From Sclerodactyla briareus (lineage: Eukaryota; Echinodermata; Holothuroidea; Dendrochirotida; Sclerodactylidae), in assembly GCA_026419785.1 (NCBI GenBank), contig JAODTK010001410.1, positions 1 to 64,000 on the forward strand: DNA of 64,000 bases, given 5' to 3'. Each line of letters starts with the position of its first letter. Within the stretch, counting starts at the first letter, position 1. Under the pieces are notes generated by a model. That model was not told where the DNA came from, searched no databases, and worked only from the letters and a program-made list of their open reading frames with translations. Positions 12,095 to 25,260 of the stretch are shown one piece after another. Made by a program: the position numbers and the translations under genes.

Positions 12095-12850
12095 AAGTTT
12101 GCCTCTGATGACCTTAAAATGACCTCCACTTTGATCAGGAACAAATGTAGTTTACATCCACCAAGTTTCGTTCAAATCCGACAAAGTTTGAAAAATCGCA
12201 TAAATCATGCAAATTGACCTCTGATGACCTTGAAATGAACATTTTTCGGGACCAATGTTGACCCCACCCACCAAGTTGTTCCAGTCTGACGAAATTTGAA
12301 AAATCGCATAAATTATACAAATTTGACCTCCGATGACCTTGAAATGACCTCCATGTTTTTCGGGACGAATTGTTACCCCTACCCACCAAGATTCGTTTAC
12401 ATCGAACAAACTTAATTCATAATTTCGCTTGAAACCTCCAAAATAGAGGGCAGCAGACATGCAGTATTGCCCACTTTCGAACTCATCTGAGATTTCGTGG
12501 GGGTGGACATGTGCACCAAGTTTCGTGTCAATCGGATGTCATCCATATTCTTGGCGGTTCTTGGTAGGAGAACATTTTTCCATCTATAAATGACCGTCGA
12601 AAAGATAGTGTTAAAGCACATCGAACACCCACTCCGTTTCAGAAATTGTGTTGCTTTGTCATATGTCCCTAGATATGTTTTTTGTGCTCTGGAAGAGATT
12701 TTATTTCTGCTGTACACAAAGTTCCCTACTCTGGCCAGTGGCTGAAGTGAATCGGTCATGGCTATGATTTTTGCCGCAAGCAAAATGCGGCCAAAAATGT
12801 TGAAACAAGCTGTAGCTGCCGCCTCAAAATGCATGACAAAGCTACACCTG
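12095..12850 (-). repeat. Dispersed/tandem repeat R2, minus-strand copy
   Basis: From 12,095 to about 12,420 there are three units of roughly 105 bases. In the minus sense each carries a GAAACTTGGTGG-like block, AAGGTCATC.GAGGTCA and a TTTGCAT.ATTTATGCGATTTTTCAAA stretch. From about 12,420 to 12,560 the minus strand has ACTTGGTGCACATGTCC, a GAGTTCGAAA.TGG block and TGCCCTCTATTTTG. The same blocks in the same order occur on the plus strand at about 51,465-51,900. The open frames over this stretch follow the repeat and are not evidence of a gene. Confidence 0.75.
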
Positions 12851-13058
12851 CCCTCCGAAAAAAACCTATTGGGTATTTAATGCCACCATGAACCCAAATT
12901 AAAACTGGCTAAAATAAGTAAGAACACGTAAATAAACACAAACCACATTCACTAGCTGTCCTCAGAACGGAAAAACGGAAACTGCGCACACGACAGGAAT
13001 CGAACCCGGGCCGCGAGATCCGAAACGTTAGTCTTAACCACTACACCAGCCTTCCGGT
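12850..13058 (-). mobile_element. tRNA-derived SINE head (degenerate)
   Basis: On the minus strand an A-box-like TGGTGTAGTGG (13,038-13,048) is followed about 30 bases on by a perfect B box, GGTTCGATTCC (12,996-13,006). This is the internal RNA polymerase III promoter layout of a tRNA. The two acceptor-stem halves do not pair, so it is not a working tRNA. A tRNA-derived SINE with its body running toward lower coordinates is the best reading; the 3' limit is uncertain. Confidence 0.6.
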
Positions 13059-14059
13059 CACGTGATGTTGATGTGAAATTGTGAATATATGTATCGAACA
13101 TCGATCGAATGTATGGATGTGCGAAAGACGTGGATTTTGTCTACTAAAACTGTGAGTGTATTATTTTCGGAGAAATTGTTGAAAAGTGATTGAAGACAAT
13201 TCTCAGGACCGTGGGCATTTCCACGAACATCAGTGAAAAGAGGAATGCGAATCCTGTTCGTGACCCTATACTTGGCTGTTCGTGTTTTGATTTTATTTTT
13301 TTCCCCCCCCTCTGTTCACCCTAGGCTATTAATGCCGTGAGACTGCAGGCAAAGGCACGTAAAATTCTATTATTTTATAAAATAATAGCCTATTTGAACA
13401 CAGTTCATTGAATGAATGGGAGCAGAATATCAGGATTACGTCCCTGTATCGATTCTTACACAGTCAAAAACATCTAGGCGAACACAATTCTTACGGAAGC
13501 ACTGTTCGCACTTGGCCCTGGGAAATGGCTGTGGTGTGGAAGCGAGCTCGTCTCTGCATGTGCTATCATTGACGTCTAAGCGAATCAGCTCTGTATTTCG
13601 GACTGATCAAGGCTATATTGGGGGTTATTTTATGGGACCATCTCTAATTTCAATTGCGCGAAACATCATAAATGATCAAGTCATTCGATTCGTTGCAAAT
13701 GGAACTGCTAATCCTAAAATAAAATTATATTTTATCTGTTTATACTTTGTAAGAAGCACAGAGACAAACTGTTGAAGCCGATTTGTTCTATATCAACGTC
13801 TTTTCCTCCTCTCCGACATGAGAATGGTCAAATCTCGATTGAAGCTGTTCGGTACTGTCCGTCGCTCCAATTCTGACGTAGCCTGACTAGAATTGAAAAT
13901 ATTCCCAACTACAATGCGCATGCGCTGTCATCGATTGCTATAGACTTTTTGCACACGTCACCAGAGAACGTTCATATTATAACATAACATTCCATTGACT
14001 AATTTTAACAGAAATGTAACCATCGCACCAAAACGACTACAATACAAGAGATTTCATCG
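13059..14059. other. Unrecognised sequence with an AT palindrome
   Basis: Contains a perfect 22-bp palindrome at 13,367-13,388 (first half CTATTATTTTA). A 119-codon plus-strand frame at 13,416-13,775 has no motif I recognise. I do not call it a gene. Confidence 0.5.
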
Positions 14060-14165
14060 CTCGCAAAAGGCCGGTGACTGCTGTAAATTGAACCGGGAGT
14101 GTTTGCTTGCAAAACGTCACTGATACCACTGTCATTCTCCTGTTAACTGATGCCACTCTATTCGT
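14060..14165 (+). repeat. Dispersed repeat R1, partial copy 2
   Basis: Shares GGTGACTGC, a GTTTGCTTGCAAA block, CACTGATACCACT and a TGTCAT.CT.CTG stretch with 27,368-27,455 in the same order and orientation. It corresponds to the 3' part of the longest R1 copy. Confidence 0.55.
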
Positions 14166-14782
14166 TCCCAACTGGCACGTCCATGATAACAAATCCTGCT
14201 GTACCTCGAGTGAAACCTGTATAACTTTGCGATAACTCTCTCATCAACCAACCGAATCAGCACAGCCTGATTCTACCCATAGTTTCTTCCCCGTGAGAGT
14301 TGAACGCTAAACAGCAATCGTGTTAGGGGGTGCATGGTGATATTAGCTATCAGTCGCAACCCTCGATTACTGCAGTTTGTCCTAATGCAATTTCTCATTT
14401 TGCTAGGCCCATGGGCGGTGTAGAAGATTCGGTCACTTAATCGACGTTAGCCATACTCTGGAACTTCCTTCCGTGATAGACGCTCGACGCAAAGTTCCCG
14501 GAAATCCACCGTAGGTGGCAACACACACGAAAGCTTTGATGGAACACTTCTAATTGTTCAGTAGCCTGATCGACAGTAATGGTTTGAAACGCCAATTTAT
14601 CTCTGTTACAGCCGCCCTGATGGCGTTGAACGCATTGAATACCTTGCTATATTTGTAAGGGACTAAGAAATCATTGAAATATTTCGGCAGGGGCGTTATT
14701 TTGGCCGAAATTGAGGATTTTCGGGCGATTACGTAATCGTTCTGACGTCATTATAACCTATGACCCGAGGTCTAAATGACGA

Positions 14783-14862
14783 AAACAACAACAATAACAA
14801 CAACAACAACAAAAACAATAACAATAACAACAACAATAACAACAACAATAACAACAACAACA
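14783..14862. repeat. (AACA/ATAACA) trinucleotide-type microsatellite
   Basis: Runs of ACA and ATA triplets. The minus-strand frame of repeated Cys-Tyr here is an artefact. Confidence 0.95.
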
Positions 14863-14960
14863 AGTCGACAGCACAAATTGCCCCCGCCGACTTGTCACAG
14901 TCGTTAGGCTTGCATGCATGACTGCGCTTGTGGTATGTACAGTGCGGGAGTCGAAGGCAT

Positions 14961-14992
14961 TCAATTGAATTGAATTGAATTGAATTGAATTA
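14961..14992. repeat. (AATTG)n pentanucleotide microsatellite
   Basis: Six consecutive TTGAA/AATTG units. No other signal. Confidence 0.95.
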
Positions 14993-15806
14993 CCAGACAT
15001 GTGGGTTACAATACCGCACGCGTCAACAGAACGGACTCATGAAGCGGTAATAGTGTAGGCGTTAGATTACGGTGGTTATCCGACCAAGTAGGCTGGAGTG
15101 AATGCTCCGACCTTAGGCTTAGGCTAGCCTAACGTTAGGCCCTCAGCTTGCCGTTACCTAGGCGACATAAAAATTCACATTACAAATCTACAAATTACGG
15201 TTACACAGTCGCCGCAAAAAAAAAGTTGGCCTAAACACTATCCAGCCCAATCTCATTCGTCAAGCCTTACTTAGGATTATATTATTGTAATGTTTGTAGT
15301 AGAATATGAATTTGTGAGTAAATGAATAGGCTAGGCTTGTACTTGCATAAGGTAGTTACTGGCCATAATGTTCTCATATCACTGGCCATTGTGAAAACAG
15401 GATGTAGGGTGTTGCACGTCAGTCAAATGAGTGACGAAGTTGAAAGCCTACATACAGTCTATGCCTACGCTATAATCTTCGGTGTGGAGTCACCTAAAAG
15501 CTGAACAAACTTTCCATTGTGGCGCACCAGTAATAATATTGTAGCTTGTCTTTCAATTACTTTACTTTACATGTAAGAAAATCACAACAAAGCTGATTTA
15601 GTTCTGTTTTTTTTATAACTCTAATGCGTTTTTCGGCTGACAATCTAACGTCAGCGTAACATCCACTTTCCACGTGAGAAATCCCCAAATTTTGATTGGT
15701 TGCTTTTAAACACCTCAGAAGAGATTTTAATGATATGATGAATTAAGTTCGTTCTTAACATCACAAAATAAGGTATTTATGAAATGGAAATAGAACCCTA
15801 TCATTA

Positions 15807-15849
15807 GGTGAGAGGATGCATTCCCTTAAGGGTAAGGCATCTTCTCACC
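15807..15849. repeat. Short hairpin
   Basis: Arms 15,807-15,819 and 15,837-15,849 pair over 13 positions with one G-T. The loop holds a second perfect palindrome, CCCTTAAGGG (15,823-15,832). No family assigned. Confidence 0.6.
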
Positions 15850-17202
15850 ACCAAACATCTTAAGCAGATTCTCCCATTGCCAAGCTTACAGCGACATATT
15901 CTCTGTATTATTAGGCAAACTGAATTGCCCTCCAGACAAAAGGCATCGTGTGAAGAGGCTGGCCTTTAACCACACTTGAAGAGTTGGGGAGGGGCCAAAC
16001 TTCGGTGGGGATTAAATTATAGATGCAGTAAAATGGTCCAAGTTATAACTATTACAACTAAGAGTCACTCTACAACATGCCATTAACTCCCTGTCGTCAG
16101 TAGCTTGGGATGGAATCCTCGTCACTCTTATTGTTTCACAACTTATTGATATAACAAGATGCTCATCACAAGGCGAGTCATGACATGTATGCCACCATTT
16201 CATATTCGCACCTGTTCTCCAACCCAGCAATGACGGCTAGTTCTGTTGAAGAGTGAGCCCAGCGGATTAGGTCCTTCCTACATAACGTACACTAACTGTC
16301 ATATATTAAATCACCCATATAACTCGCCATTGACCACCTCGCAATGAAGGCTTTAAATTCTGGTTCCGATAACTCTGGATCTCGACCGCGTAATCTGGCA
16401 TAGAACTGATTGAGGTGGAGCTATCAAGGTGATGTGTTCACTGAAGGATTCATTCTGTACACCGTTTCTAATCTACTCAAGAGGGTCATTTGTTGATTTT
16501 CTTCCTTGCTTTTGAAGAATTCTGGACACAACGCTTCGTCGCCTTGCCTTGTGCTTCGGGAGCCAATGATTTCCCGACTTGTGCCACTAATGCCCAAAAT
16601 AAGGGAACTTCCTCGACACCAGTCAAGGTATTTGGTAATTCCGTAAACAAAACGTCAACTAAAAGTGAACCCCCCCCCCCCCCCACCCCAAGTCTAGTGA
16701 AAGTACTCCAACACGGTGTGATAACTAATGGGTTATGTGATCAGCAATCTTCCAATCAAATAAGGAGGAGTTAATTGAATGCTATATCATTGTGGTATCG
16801 TCAGTAAACGGTATCCAGTCGCAAGTGGATTCTCGAATATGTTCAGTAGTAGGTGAAGTGTGATTGTCTGATTTTCTCTTTTGATCCATGAAGTAACGCA
16901 CTTACAACAATCTCAAAAAATGCAAGAATGTCGGATTTACGCGATCGATCATGAGGAATGGTCAACCGTTCTCTGCGCTGCTATTTACCGTCACCCAGAA
17001 TTCAGACGACGCTGCCGTGGAATAAACAGTATAATCCAATCGGAGCAACACCTGAGTGGACAATATTTTTTGCTGACCCTTGGACTATATTAGTTTAGTC
17101 GGGATGAGTCGCTGCATCGTCGGATGATCGGATCTGTTATATAGCTTACTCCCTCAGGCATGGGGGAAGTGTCGTACCTTTCATGGAATTCCTGTTCGCA
17201 CG

Positions 17203-17277
17203 AGAGAAGCAGAGGGGGGGGGGGAGGGAGGTGAGGGAGAGAGAGGGAGAGAGAGGGAGAGAGGGAGAGAGGGGGAG
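17203..17277. repeat. Purine-rich simple repeat (GGGAGAGA)n
   Basis: Almost entirely G and A on the plus strand. A polypurine tract of this kind can adopt triplex-like structures. The Arg/Glu/Gly-rich frame across it is an artefact. Confidence 0.9.
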
Positions 17278-20200
17278 TAACAGGAACAGGATAATCAGAT
17301 GTCTTAGCAAGTTAATAGTGCTTATTATATTTCCACGAGGGTCTCCTTCCGAATCGTGCCTCCCAGCGGGTTTGTCTCATGTCCGAATTACCTTATCATT
17401 CGATCCACCCGCAAATAGTGGAATGGATTTCATTCATCGGGTATATGAAAAGTCAGTGCCTGGTGACTACTTTTTCTTCACAGCGCTGTCCCTTCATTAC
17501 TCTGGATGTTATATTCCGTTCAGAAATTGACATGATATTTATAATTGTTAGTTGATTATTGTTTAATAGACCGATTTGGCCCAGTGAAATTAATCGTCGT
17601 ACGTAACTTGTATTGTTACTCCAAGTGTATCGTCCCCCTTCTGTTCGACGTGGGTCTGTGTTTCATGTCACAATCGCTTCACATTGTGGCATATATACTT
17701 TCCAGACTGCTCCGTCTATGGTTACTACTACTTAAGAACTGAGTAAAACGTATGATGAGAGAGTGCGTAAAGGGATGAGTGATATTCATTTGGGTACCAC
17801 TCTCTACCCAGATTGTTTAAACTGCTACAATGCATTGCATAGGTGAACCGAACTCCTTTCTGAATGAAGCTTATTACGATAACACAGATTGACAAGGATC
17901 AGTGTTACTTCGCAAGTAACTCCGATTTGCAAATATGGGAATTATCTGCCAGGTTGGATACCCATCTGTTCTATGTTGCCAGGAACCATTTATTGATCAA
18001 ATCGTGCCTTCAATTCAACCGAATAATTCTACCATTTCAACAGGCTTCGCTATAATACATAAGTGACACTTCTCGTAACTTGGGATTTCAATGTGGATTA
18101 GAATTTTTTTTTTTTTCTCTCGTCTCCAATTGTTTCCCGCTGATGTTTTTATGTATATGTAAGGATTCAGAGCACATACACGACTTGACATGTTGCGTTC
18201 ATGTTCCTGCAGCAAAGCAGTGCGGTGGTTCGACGGGGTTTCATACTGAAATAATATGTCCGGTTGCTAGTAAAAGACACAATGATTAGCTGCTGTTCCC
18301 GAAATATCATCATTTAATCAACTCCAAGCAATCTTTTATACTGTTGTATCATTCTCGGAATTTGGCGGGATGTGTTCCATACGCCTATTGCTAATTGCAA
18401 TATGATCATGGTTGTAACGTCATATAACTAACATACTAGCATCACGACCCTGTTTATGCCGAGGCCTCTCCATCATTATTGCAAGGCGTTATATTCATTA
18501 AGGAGATCTGTCGTGCTCCTTTGACAGCTATTACCTGAACATTTAACATTGTTTGAATACATCGGGACTATCAGCCGACTCTACCCGGTGAATACATCGG
18601 CCTATCGTACGGAGACAACTACAGTACTTAAGGTGACGTCCTAACGTTTCAAACTCCCGGGAGGCACGTCCTAGAGTCATCTTAACCGAACAGCGTGATG
18701 AACAGCTCACTAACACTTAACAAGCAAATGACTGCTATTCAGAGAGGTAAGCTCGTGATTGGTTGGAGGCATGGTGCAGATGTCCGCGAGGTTATGCTAT
18801 TTGACGTCACATTAAAGGTCTCATAGCAGCAACCTGGGCTGGTTCGACATCTTGATTGTTTTATGTGCAGCAACATGTGCTTAAGTTTTGCTGCTAGGAC
18901 TGGCGTCAATTTTGTGGGTCGCATAAGGTGAAGGGGATGACCTGGTGGAGACATTTGCGAGCTGTTGACTTTAATAATATACGACACGGCGGTCGAGGGC
19001 AGGAGTAGTACCACAGTGATGGTATTGTTTTGCCATGCCACTTTCTCGGTTATTCGGTGGGTTGTCGTTGTGGACTGTGGCTGCCTATGTACGTCAACGA
19101 GGGGAGCCCCGTCCCTGTCAACCAAGCGCCATCGTCAACGTCAATCTTCCTGTGGTAGGCGGATAGGAGGCTTATAGTATTCTTAGTCTACATCGGGTGA
19201 GGATGTCTTGGGTCGTGGTATAATCCTAGCTCGATCCAGTCGTCGGGGTGGTTTATTATATGGTCAGGGCGGGGATCCGCTTCCGCATCATCCTGCCTCG
19301 TTTTAAAACAAGGAAGGCTGGCACTGACCCTTCAACGAGCGGAGGTCCACGACTAATCACATAAGTAGAATCGAGGTTCGCTGTGCGGGAGTGGGGTATC
19401 GTTCGGAATTGGGCGTCGTTTATACAGGATTACATGGCCATAGCCCTTTCCGGGGTTTCGTTAAGAGGTGACGAGTACAAATTTCGTAAAATCACAATGG
19501 TACAAGCTACTAGCGCAGTAACTACACGAGTAGGAAACCTGAAGGTTACAGTAAATACTGCAGGGATAGGCGACATTTTTCGGGGCTGCTCAGACGAGGA
19601 TAGTAAGGTCGAGTGAGGCGCAGGGTTACTCTGAGGTTTAGGGGAAGATTTAAGTTTTTGGTTTAGTATAGGATGTGCTCACAATTGGTACTGAAAATCC
19701 AGCAGTTTTTAAAGAGATTGTTTGCACTTATTCATCATTACTGTATTGGGGATGAAGTGGTGCGAATTGACACGGAGGAAGGTTTTCCTGAATACAGACA
19801 AGAGAAGTAATAGAAAACTGTGCCGCAGATAAAAAATTGATATGTATTGTCGATAGATTTTTCCCCCTCAAAAATGTTAATAACTCTTTCCTCAATGTTA
19901 ATGGACATCCAATAATGACAGGCATAAAACCAGTGGAGCACATATGGATGAAAACCGTGTGTTTGGAGAGGGGGTGGTGGGCCTTTGAACAAACATTTTT
20001 CGTGCGAAATAGGTCAAACGGGAAGCATCGCGATAAATTGGGGTAGGGGCTATCTAGATCCTACATCATCCCCGCGGGATGTGCGCCAGAGCGCATATGA
20101 TATTTGATATCAAGTTATACTTCTGTAATTAGTACATAAATATTTCGTTGAACGTTTTTGTACATAACAACATAGAATATCTGATTATTGTTCGCTTCAC

Positions 20201-21849
20201 CTTTCTGTGAGTTATCATAGAACTATTGTTGGCGAGTGTAATCTACTATGTCGGCACATTAGTCGTGAGCAAAATATCTTGAGGGCGATGTTCGGAATGT
20301 TATTAGTGAGAAGAAAAAAACGTTTGCATACCACAGGCGCGATTCCTTATGTCTATTGCGGAGTTGCCATCAGCTTAATTTTACCCCCATGCTAGGGCCC
20401 CATGGAATGCCAAGGTGTAGAAAAGCACAAGCCTGCCTTACAAGATGTCACGAAAGGTCAAAGTTCTATCACACTGCCTCACCTAGAATGGACGTTTTAA
20501 CTCGTTTCCATGTCACCGAAGAGGTAATTAATTAAAAGGCCCCGTGCAGCGGTTAATGATCTGCCGGGGTCAAAATGTCGCGTATGGCAGTGCCAGGGGA
20601 AAGTAGTGATTACATAATTTGGCAATAATTCGGACCATGGAAAAAAAGGGAACACTTTTCGATAAGCAGGCTTGTTTACGATGTTTACGAAACGAGGACG
20701 ATCCAAGTTTAGTGTTGTTGAAAAGTTCGGCTCAGAAAAACATCCCCCTCTGGAACGAGTCACTTATTTGGATGCAAAGGCAAGACTTATCTGGTAATTT
20801 TACAAAACAGAGGTATGTTTCTATTTAAACTGGCAGCGAGTCAATATTGTGCTGTGGTGATCTGCCAACAATCAGTTTTGTGTGGGGAACGTAACAATAA
20901 CTGACTGAGTCAGCAACAGATATTCTATGATGAAGCCACTCGTACAACCTCTGGATACCGATACTTGCTGGGTAGTAGGAAACAAGCTAACCATTTCATA
21001 GCATGGGACGACATCTTGTAACGATTGTTTTATAGCTAATTCCTCATTAAGTTGACGTCGCCATGAGTTCAAATTAGTACGATTAGGCATGTTGACGAGG
21101 AACCTCATACGGCTTGTCCTCGCTTGGCTAGAACTCTCCGGTGAGAAGTACTTTGGAATATGCTTGCATATTTTGGATCCCCAGCCCTGATAGGAGGAAC
21201 ATTAATCGTTAATAAACATAGAACCTGTTGACCTTCGCAGCAATCAGCGTCCCGGAAACTTCCCATGAGAAAGAGTTTCGACTAGACTGTTCGAGAACTA
21301 GAACTCCAACACCGTGGGAAACCGTAGAAAATTGATGATTTATAAACTTACAATATTACTAAAAGAATGGCCATCGAAGCTAATCAAATATACAATGGTT
21401 TTGTTTTTTTACCTCGATATTAGGAGACGATTAGTCTACGCCGTTTCAAAGGGCGTGTGGCTGATAATACAGAGAATCAGACGCCGCTGGTAGACTGGTA
21501 GATAGTACATCAGTTTCCCCTTGGAGCGCAGCACCATAAGTGAGATGCCGTGATTATATACTTGTTAAAGAAGTGTCGGTGAATCGGGGACTATAATTGA
21601 CTCAGATGCTAATTTACGATGGCAGACGCTCGCGGAAATGGAAATCGAACCATCCAGAAGGTGTGTCAGACTTACGAAAAAGGCACAAGAAACTGATTTA
21701 AAAGTTTTTACATTATCGGATAGAAAAGAGGCGGTTGTTAGGTAAAAGTTAAGGATTTAGTTTGGGGTTAGGCATGGGCAATGAAACAGCAGCAATCCGG
21801 CTTTGGAAATAAATGCCGTACCGATACGTCATTTACAACCAGCAGTATG

Positions 21850-21885
21850 ATTATTTATTATTAGTATTATCATTATAATTTATTA

Positions 21886-21916
<31 letters not shown>

Positions 21917-21932
21917 TATTATTATATTATTA
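21850..21932. repeat. (TTA)n microsatellite, interrupted
   Basis: Imperfect TTA/ATT triplets with slips. Confidence 0.95.
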
Positions 21933-22439
21933 GGATCATGATGGGAATATTACGATTATGCGGAATTAGGGTATATTAGCACTTAAGATTGGATTCGGCG
22001 AATAAGTCATGTCTACTTTCTCTTCACACAATCGTTCACGATTTTTTAGTAAGTTACATCATTTTCATGAATTTTTTCGAACGTCTCACCGTTAACAAAT
22101 AGACCAATAATCTGTTTGAACCCCAAGGAGTTTTCTTTCCATAGAGAGGAAGTACACGTTATGTTACCCCCTTAATGTGAAATTATACGGTTCGCAGTCG
22201 TCCTGATAACGATGGGTTCTTTATTCTACTAGGAATCCGTTGCGTATGTGAATCTGTGTGTGTGTGTGACGGCCCTTGTCAGCACGATATCTTAAATAAT
22301 GCAACTGTATCGAAATTCAATCTTGGCACATGGGATGCTCATCTGGAGAGGATGAACCCTATTGCTTTCAGAGTGGCCATTTCAAGGTCATCAAGTCACG
22401 ACATGGTAATCCTTCTGTATCTTGGCAACGACACATATA

Positions 22440-22560
22440 AGACGATGTTGTAATGGAAATTTCGGTTTGTCCAGGTGAACTACAATGTTGACCTACTTAG
22501 ACCCCATTTGACCTCCGACCCTATTTGACCTGATGACCTCGTGACCTTCTGGTCATTCTT
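22440..22560 (+). repeat. TGACCT-rich short repeat
   Basis: Four perfect TGACCT half-sites at 22,509, 22,526, 22,534 and 22,542, the last three spaced by two bases, plus near matches. It resembles the TGACCT-rich part of the R2 arrays at 12.1 and 52-53.8 kb and may be an old solitary copy. Confidence 0.45.
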
Positions 22561-25184
22561 CGTCACGCCACTACTCGTGGCGTTTAAACAAAGTCAATAA
22601 CCAGAGCTTCACGCTGTTGCCAGTTATATCCGCTGTAAAAGGTGGGAACAGCTTTGAAAAACTGATAAAGTGTCTACGGTCTGCTTAGAATGGATATTCA
22701 TATTTAGGTAATCTTGAGAGTCTCCTTTCGTTACGGAAGTTGCATATTACTCAAAGAAATGGCAAGGGAATCCCTACGCACAGTTGCGTTCTGGTTTTAT
22801 TTACTAGACTACTGATGGAATATCATGCTGCAAGAAAAAGGAGAAAATTATCCATTGAATGGAATTGTGGAGGTTTGTTGCTGGAACTCCAACTTATGGG
22901 ATTTTTTCACCACAATATAAAACTATATCTAAGGGAAACATGGGGAGATTAGTAGGCACTGTGAGTCGATTGATACTCTATGATGACATCACAATTACTA
23001 ATAATCATATTTGGACTGCAGAGGGTGAATGTCTCATTTCCATGCGAGAGCTAATCCTGAAACATCGTGATTATCTTCTTCTTGTTATGCTCGGAGTCCA
23101 CTCAAGTTTGCCATGTTGCCATGAGCGCCCCCTCCCTTCCCCCTTGTGATCCAAAGCTTTGGAGCGCACTCCTGCCCACAGTCGTATGCTGCTACAATGT
23201 AATAGTTTCGGTCTTGTGGTACAGTGTCCTCGAAACAAAAGCTTGCCGTGTGCCTAATACAACATACTTCAGATGTACTAGTGCACAGTAATCTGATGCT
23301 TAGATGAAATGTGTTTTCGCGGAGAACTCGAACGTAAATATCATATGTGACTCAGATGAATTAAAGACCGCCTCGATTAACATGCGAAGAGCTAGTCCGA
23401 TTTCCCGCAGTCCGGACTACAAACCGTAATCATTTTATCCTTATCATGTTAAAAATTCGGAATACTGATAACCGATAAACGGTACCCCCCACGTGAGCTG
23501 GCTAAAAAATAGATTGTCTGGCTATTTATGCGATACGGTTGTTGTTGCCCCCGCTTTCGGCCTTTTTTGACATTTTAGTACATGTTACGAGACTGTTTGA
23601 GGTTGGTCGTGATATCTTGTTTTCATTACACCTAAAAGTACACACGTGAACTCTATATGGCATACAACTTCCAAGAGTGTGTAACAGTGACTAATCAGGC
23701 CGATTGTCGTTCATCCTCAGCAACACCTGCTGACGTTTACGAACTGTCTTAGAGGTAATAACCTCCACTGAAACGCCAGTATCGTTACTGTACAGATTAC
23801 GATAACGCAAGTGTGGTATTAACTCATTTCCCCGCCCTACCTATTAGTAGCTTAGTTATGAAGTGATATACAGTACACTGCTTGGCTTCTCTAATGAACC
23901 CAAGTATGTGTATAGTATCTGCCGTACGGGGGTAATCGACTTCGAAACATACATCTCGAACATCGTCGAACCAGTTTGTTACGAGATGAATGCGAACTCA
24001 CTCACAAAACGACGATTGACGAGAAACAATACTAGTACCATCAGATCATGGCTATAAGATCCTGTGAGAAGAAAAATCCGCCGCTGATTAATCAAACAAC
24101 CGCCCAGTCATAATGCGCTATGCCGCAATCAGGTATAGTCTTCGAAACTTCACTACTGCGGCTCGAATCACTGACGAGACAACGTGCAGAAACAGATTCT
24201 ATTTTGCCATTGTCACTTTTTTTCGGGTCCACTTTGTGACAAAGCACTGGTGCACCAGTTCACTGAGCGTACGATTTTGGGTCTGTTTGATGGGCTTGTG
24301 GCGGACAGGTCAACTGTTTCGTGGTCCGAGCAACCGTTTTTGATTGCATTACATACTAATCATGACCGACGTGCTATTGAACATGATTAATTGAAATGAA
24401 ATGAGTACCGTTGCGCGAGACCGTGGTCGCCTTGATATGCCATCATTTTCCGATTGATCACAACGGCACAACTGATATCGTAAAATGATGACGCTTATTA
24501 TGTGAAGCTTAATCTCTCTTTTTCGCTGCTGTCGCGGTCGGCCGAAGTTCAGTTTGAAGCCAATAGCTGGAATATTGAAAGCAACATTAAAGCCCCAAAG
24601 GCAATTCCACGCATGATCGACATCTTCTCGGGCACGTTGGGTCCGGGAATTTCGAGACATCACAATAACTGCGAATGTAAGGTTATCGTAGGTTATCGTA
24701 AGTGAAAAATGAAAAGAAACATATTTGAAAGAAAACAACTTTTTTCCCAGATAAAACTACAGAGAATCAAACCCAGCGTCGATATCGGGCATTCAATTAC
24801 AATTCGGATACAATGACTAAAATGAAAAAGAACGCTACATTTTCAACAGGAGAATCTTGGCACATTTGAGACAGTAACATAATATGACAACCGTCGCTTT
24901 TCATCGAAGGTCCATAAGGAACGTGACACATGGGCACACAACTGCCAATAAATGTTAATTTTCCTGACACACGTCCCAGCGATAGTCCTGATTATGGATA
25001 TTTTTAAACACTCAAGCCACTACGGAGGAATTGCTGGGATGGGCACTGGTGAACATTCTTCTTTACTTGGATATGGCCACGTAGTGATAGCACCTTCATG
25101 CTCTTCCAAAATGAACGATCCGTTACCTCATGACCTCCCTGCCACTTCCTGTTCGGGACACGGGAAACAAAAAATGACGTATCA

Positions 25185-25260
25185 ATGTGACTGCTCACAG
25201 GTTGACCCGACGAGACATATTCGAAGTAACCGTAACAAACCCTAGTAACCCAAGTGAACT
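25185..25260 (+). repeat. Dispersed repeat R1, partial copy 3
   Basis: Carries TGTGACTGCTCA, a GACGAGACATATT block, and AACAAACCC.AGTAACCC, matching the middle block of the R1 copies at 11.75 and 27.23 kb. Confidence 0.55.

Larger units (their letters stand above)
14993..25184. other. Long stretch without a recognisable gene
   Basis: About 10 kb in which I recognise no coding region. The longest frames (128 codons minus at 18,739-19,125; 129 codons minus at 24,349-24,738; 115 codons plus at 17,183-17,530) have no family motif, and the last begins in a purine-rich simple repeat. Simple repeats: C run 16,670-16,684, AG-rich 17,203-17,277, TTA repeats 21,850-21,932, GT repeat 22,254-22,268. A G/C-richer part lies at about 18,650-19,350. 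An intron or intergenic region is possible. Confidence 0.5.

Noticed and set aside
12412-12834. 140-codon minus-strand frame that looked like a small gene
   Set aside because: Its first half matches non-coding repeat sequence at 51.45-51.6 kb, so it is repeat R2. No protein family was recognised.
12983-13055. A functional tRNA gene on the minus strand
   Set aside because: B box is perfect and A box good, but the acceptor halves do not pair and the anticodon arm is poor. A SINE is more likely.
18739-19125. 128-codon minus-strand frame in a G/C-richer stretch
   Set aside because: No family motif; an overlapping plus-strand frame is equally plausible. A real exon is not excluded but not supported.
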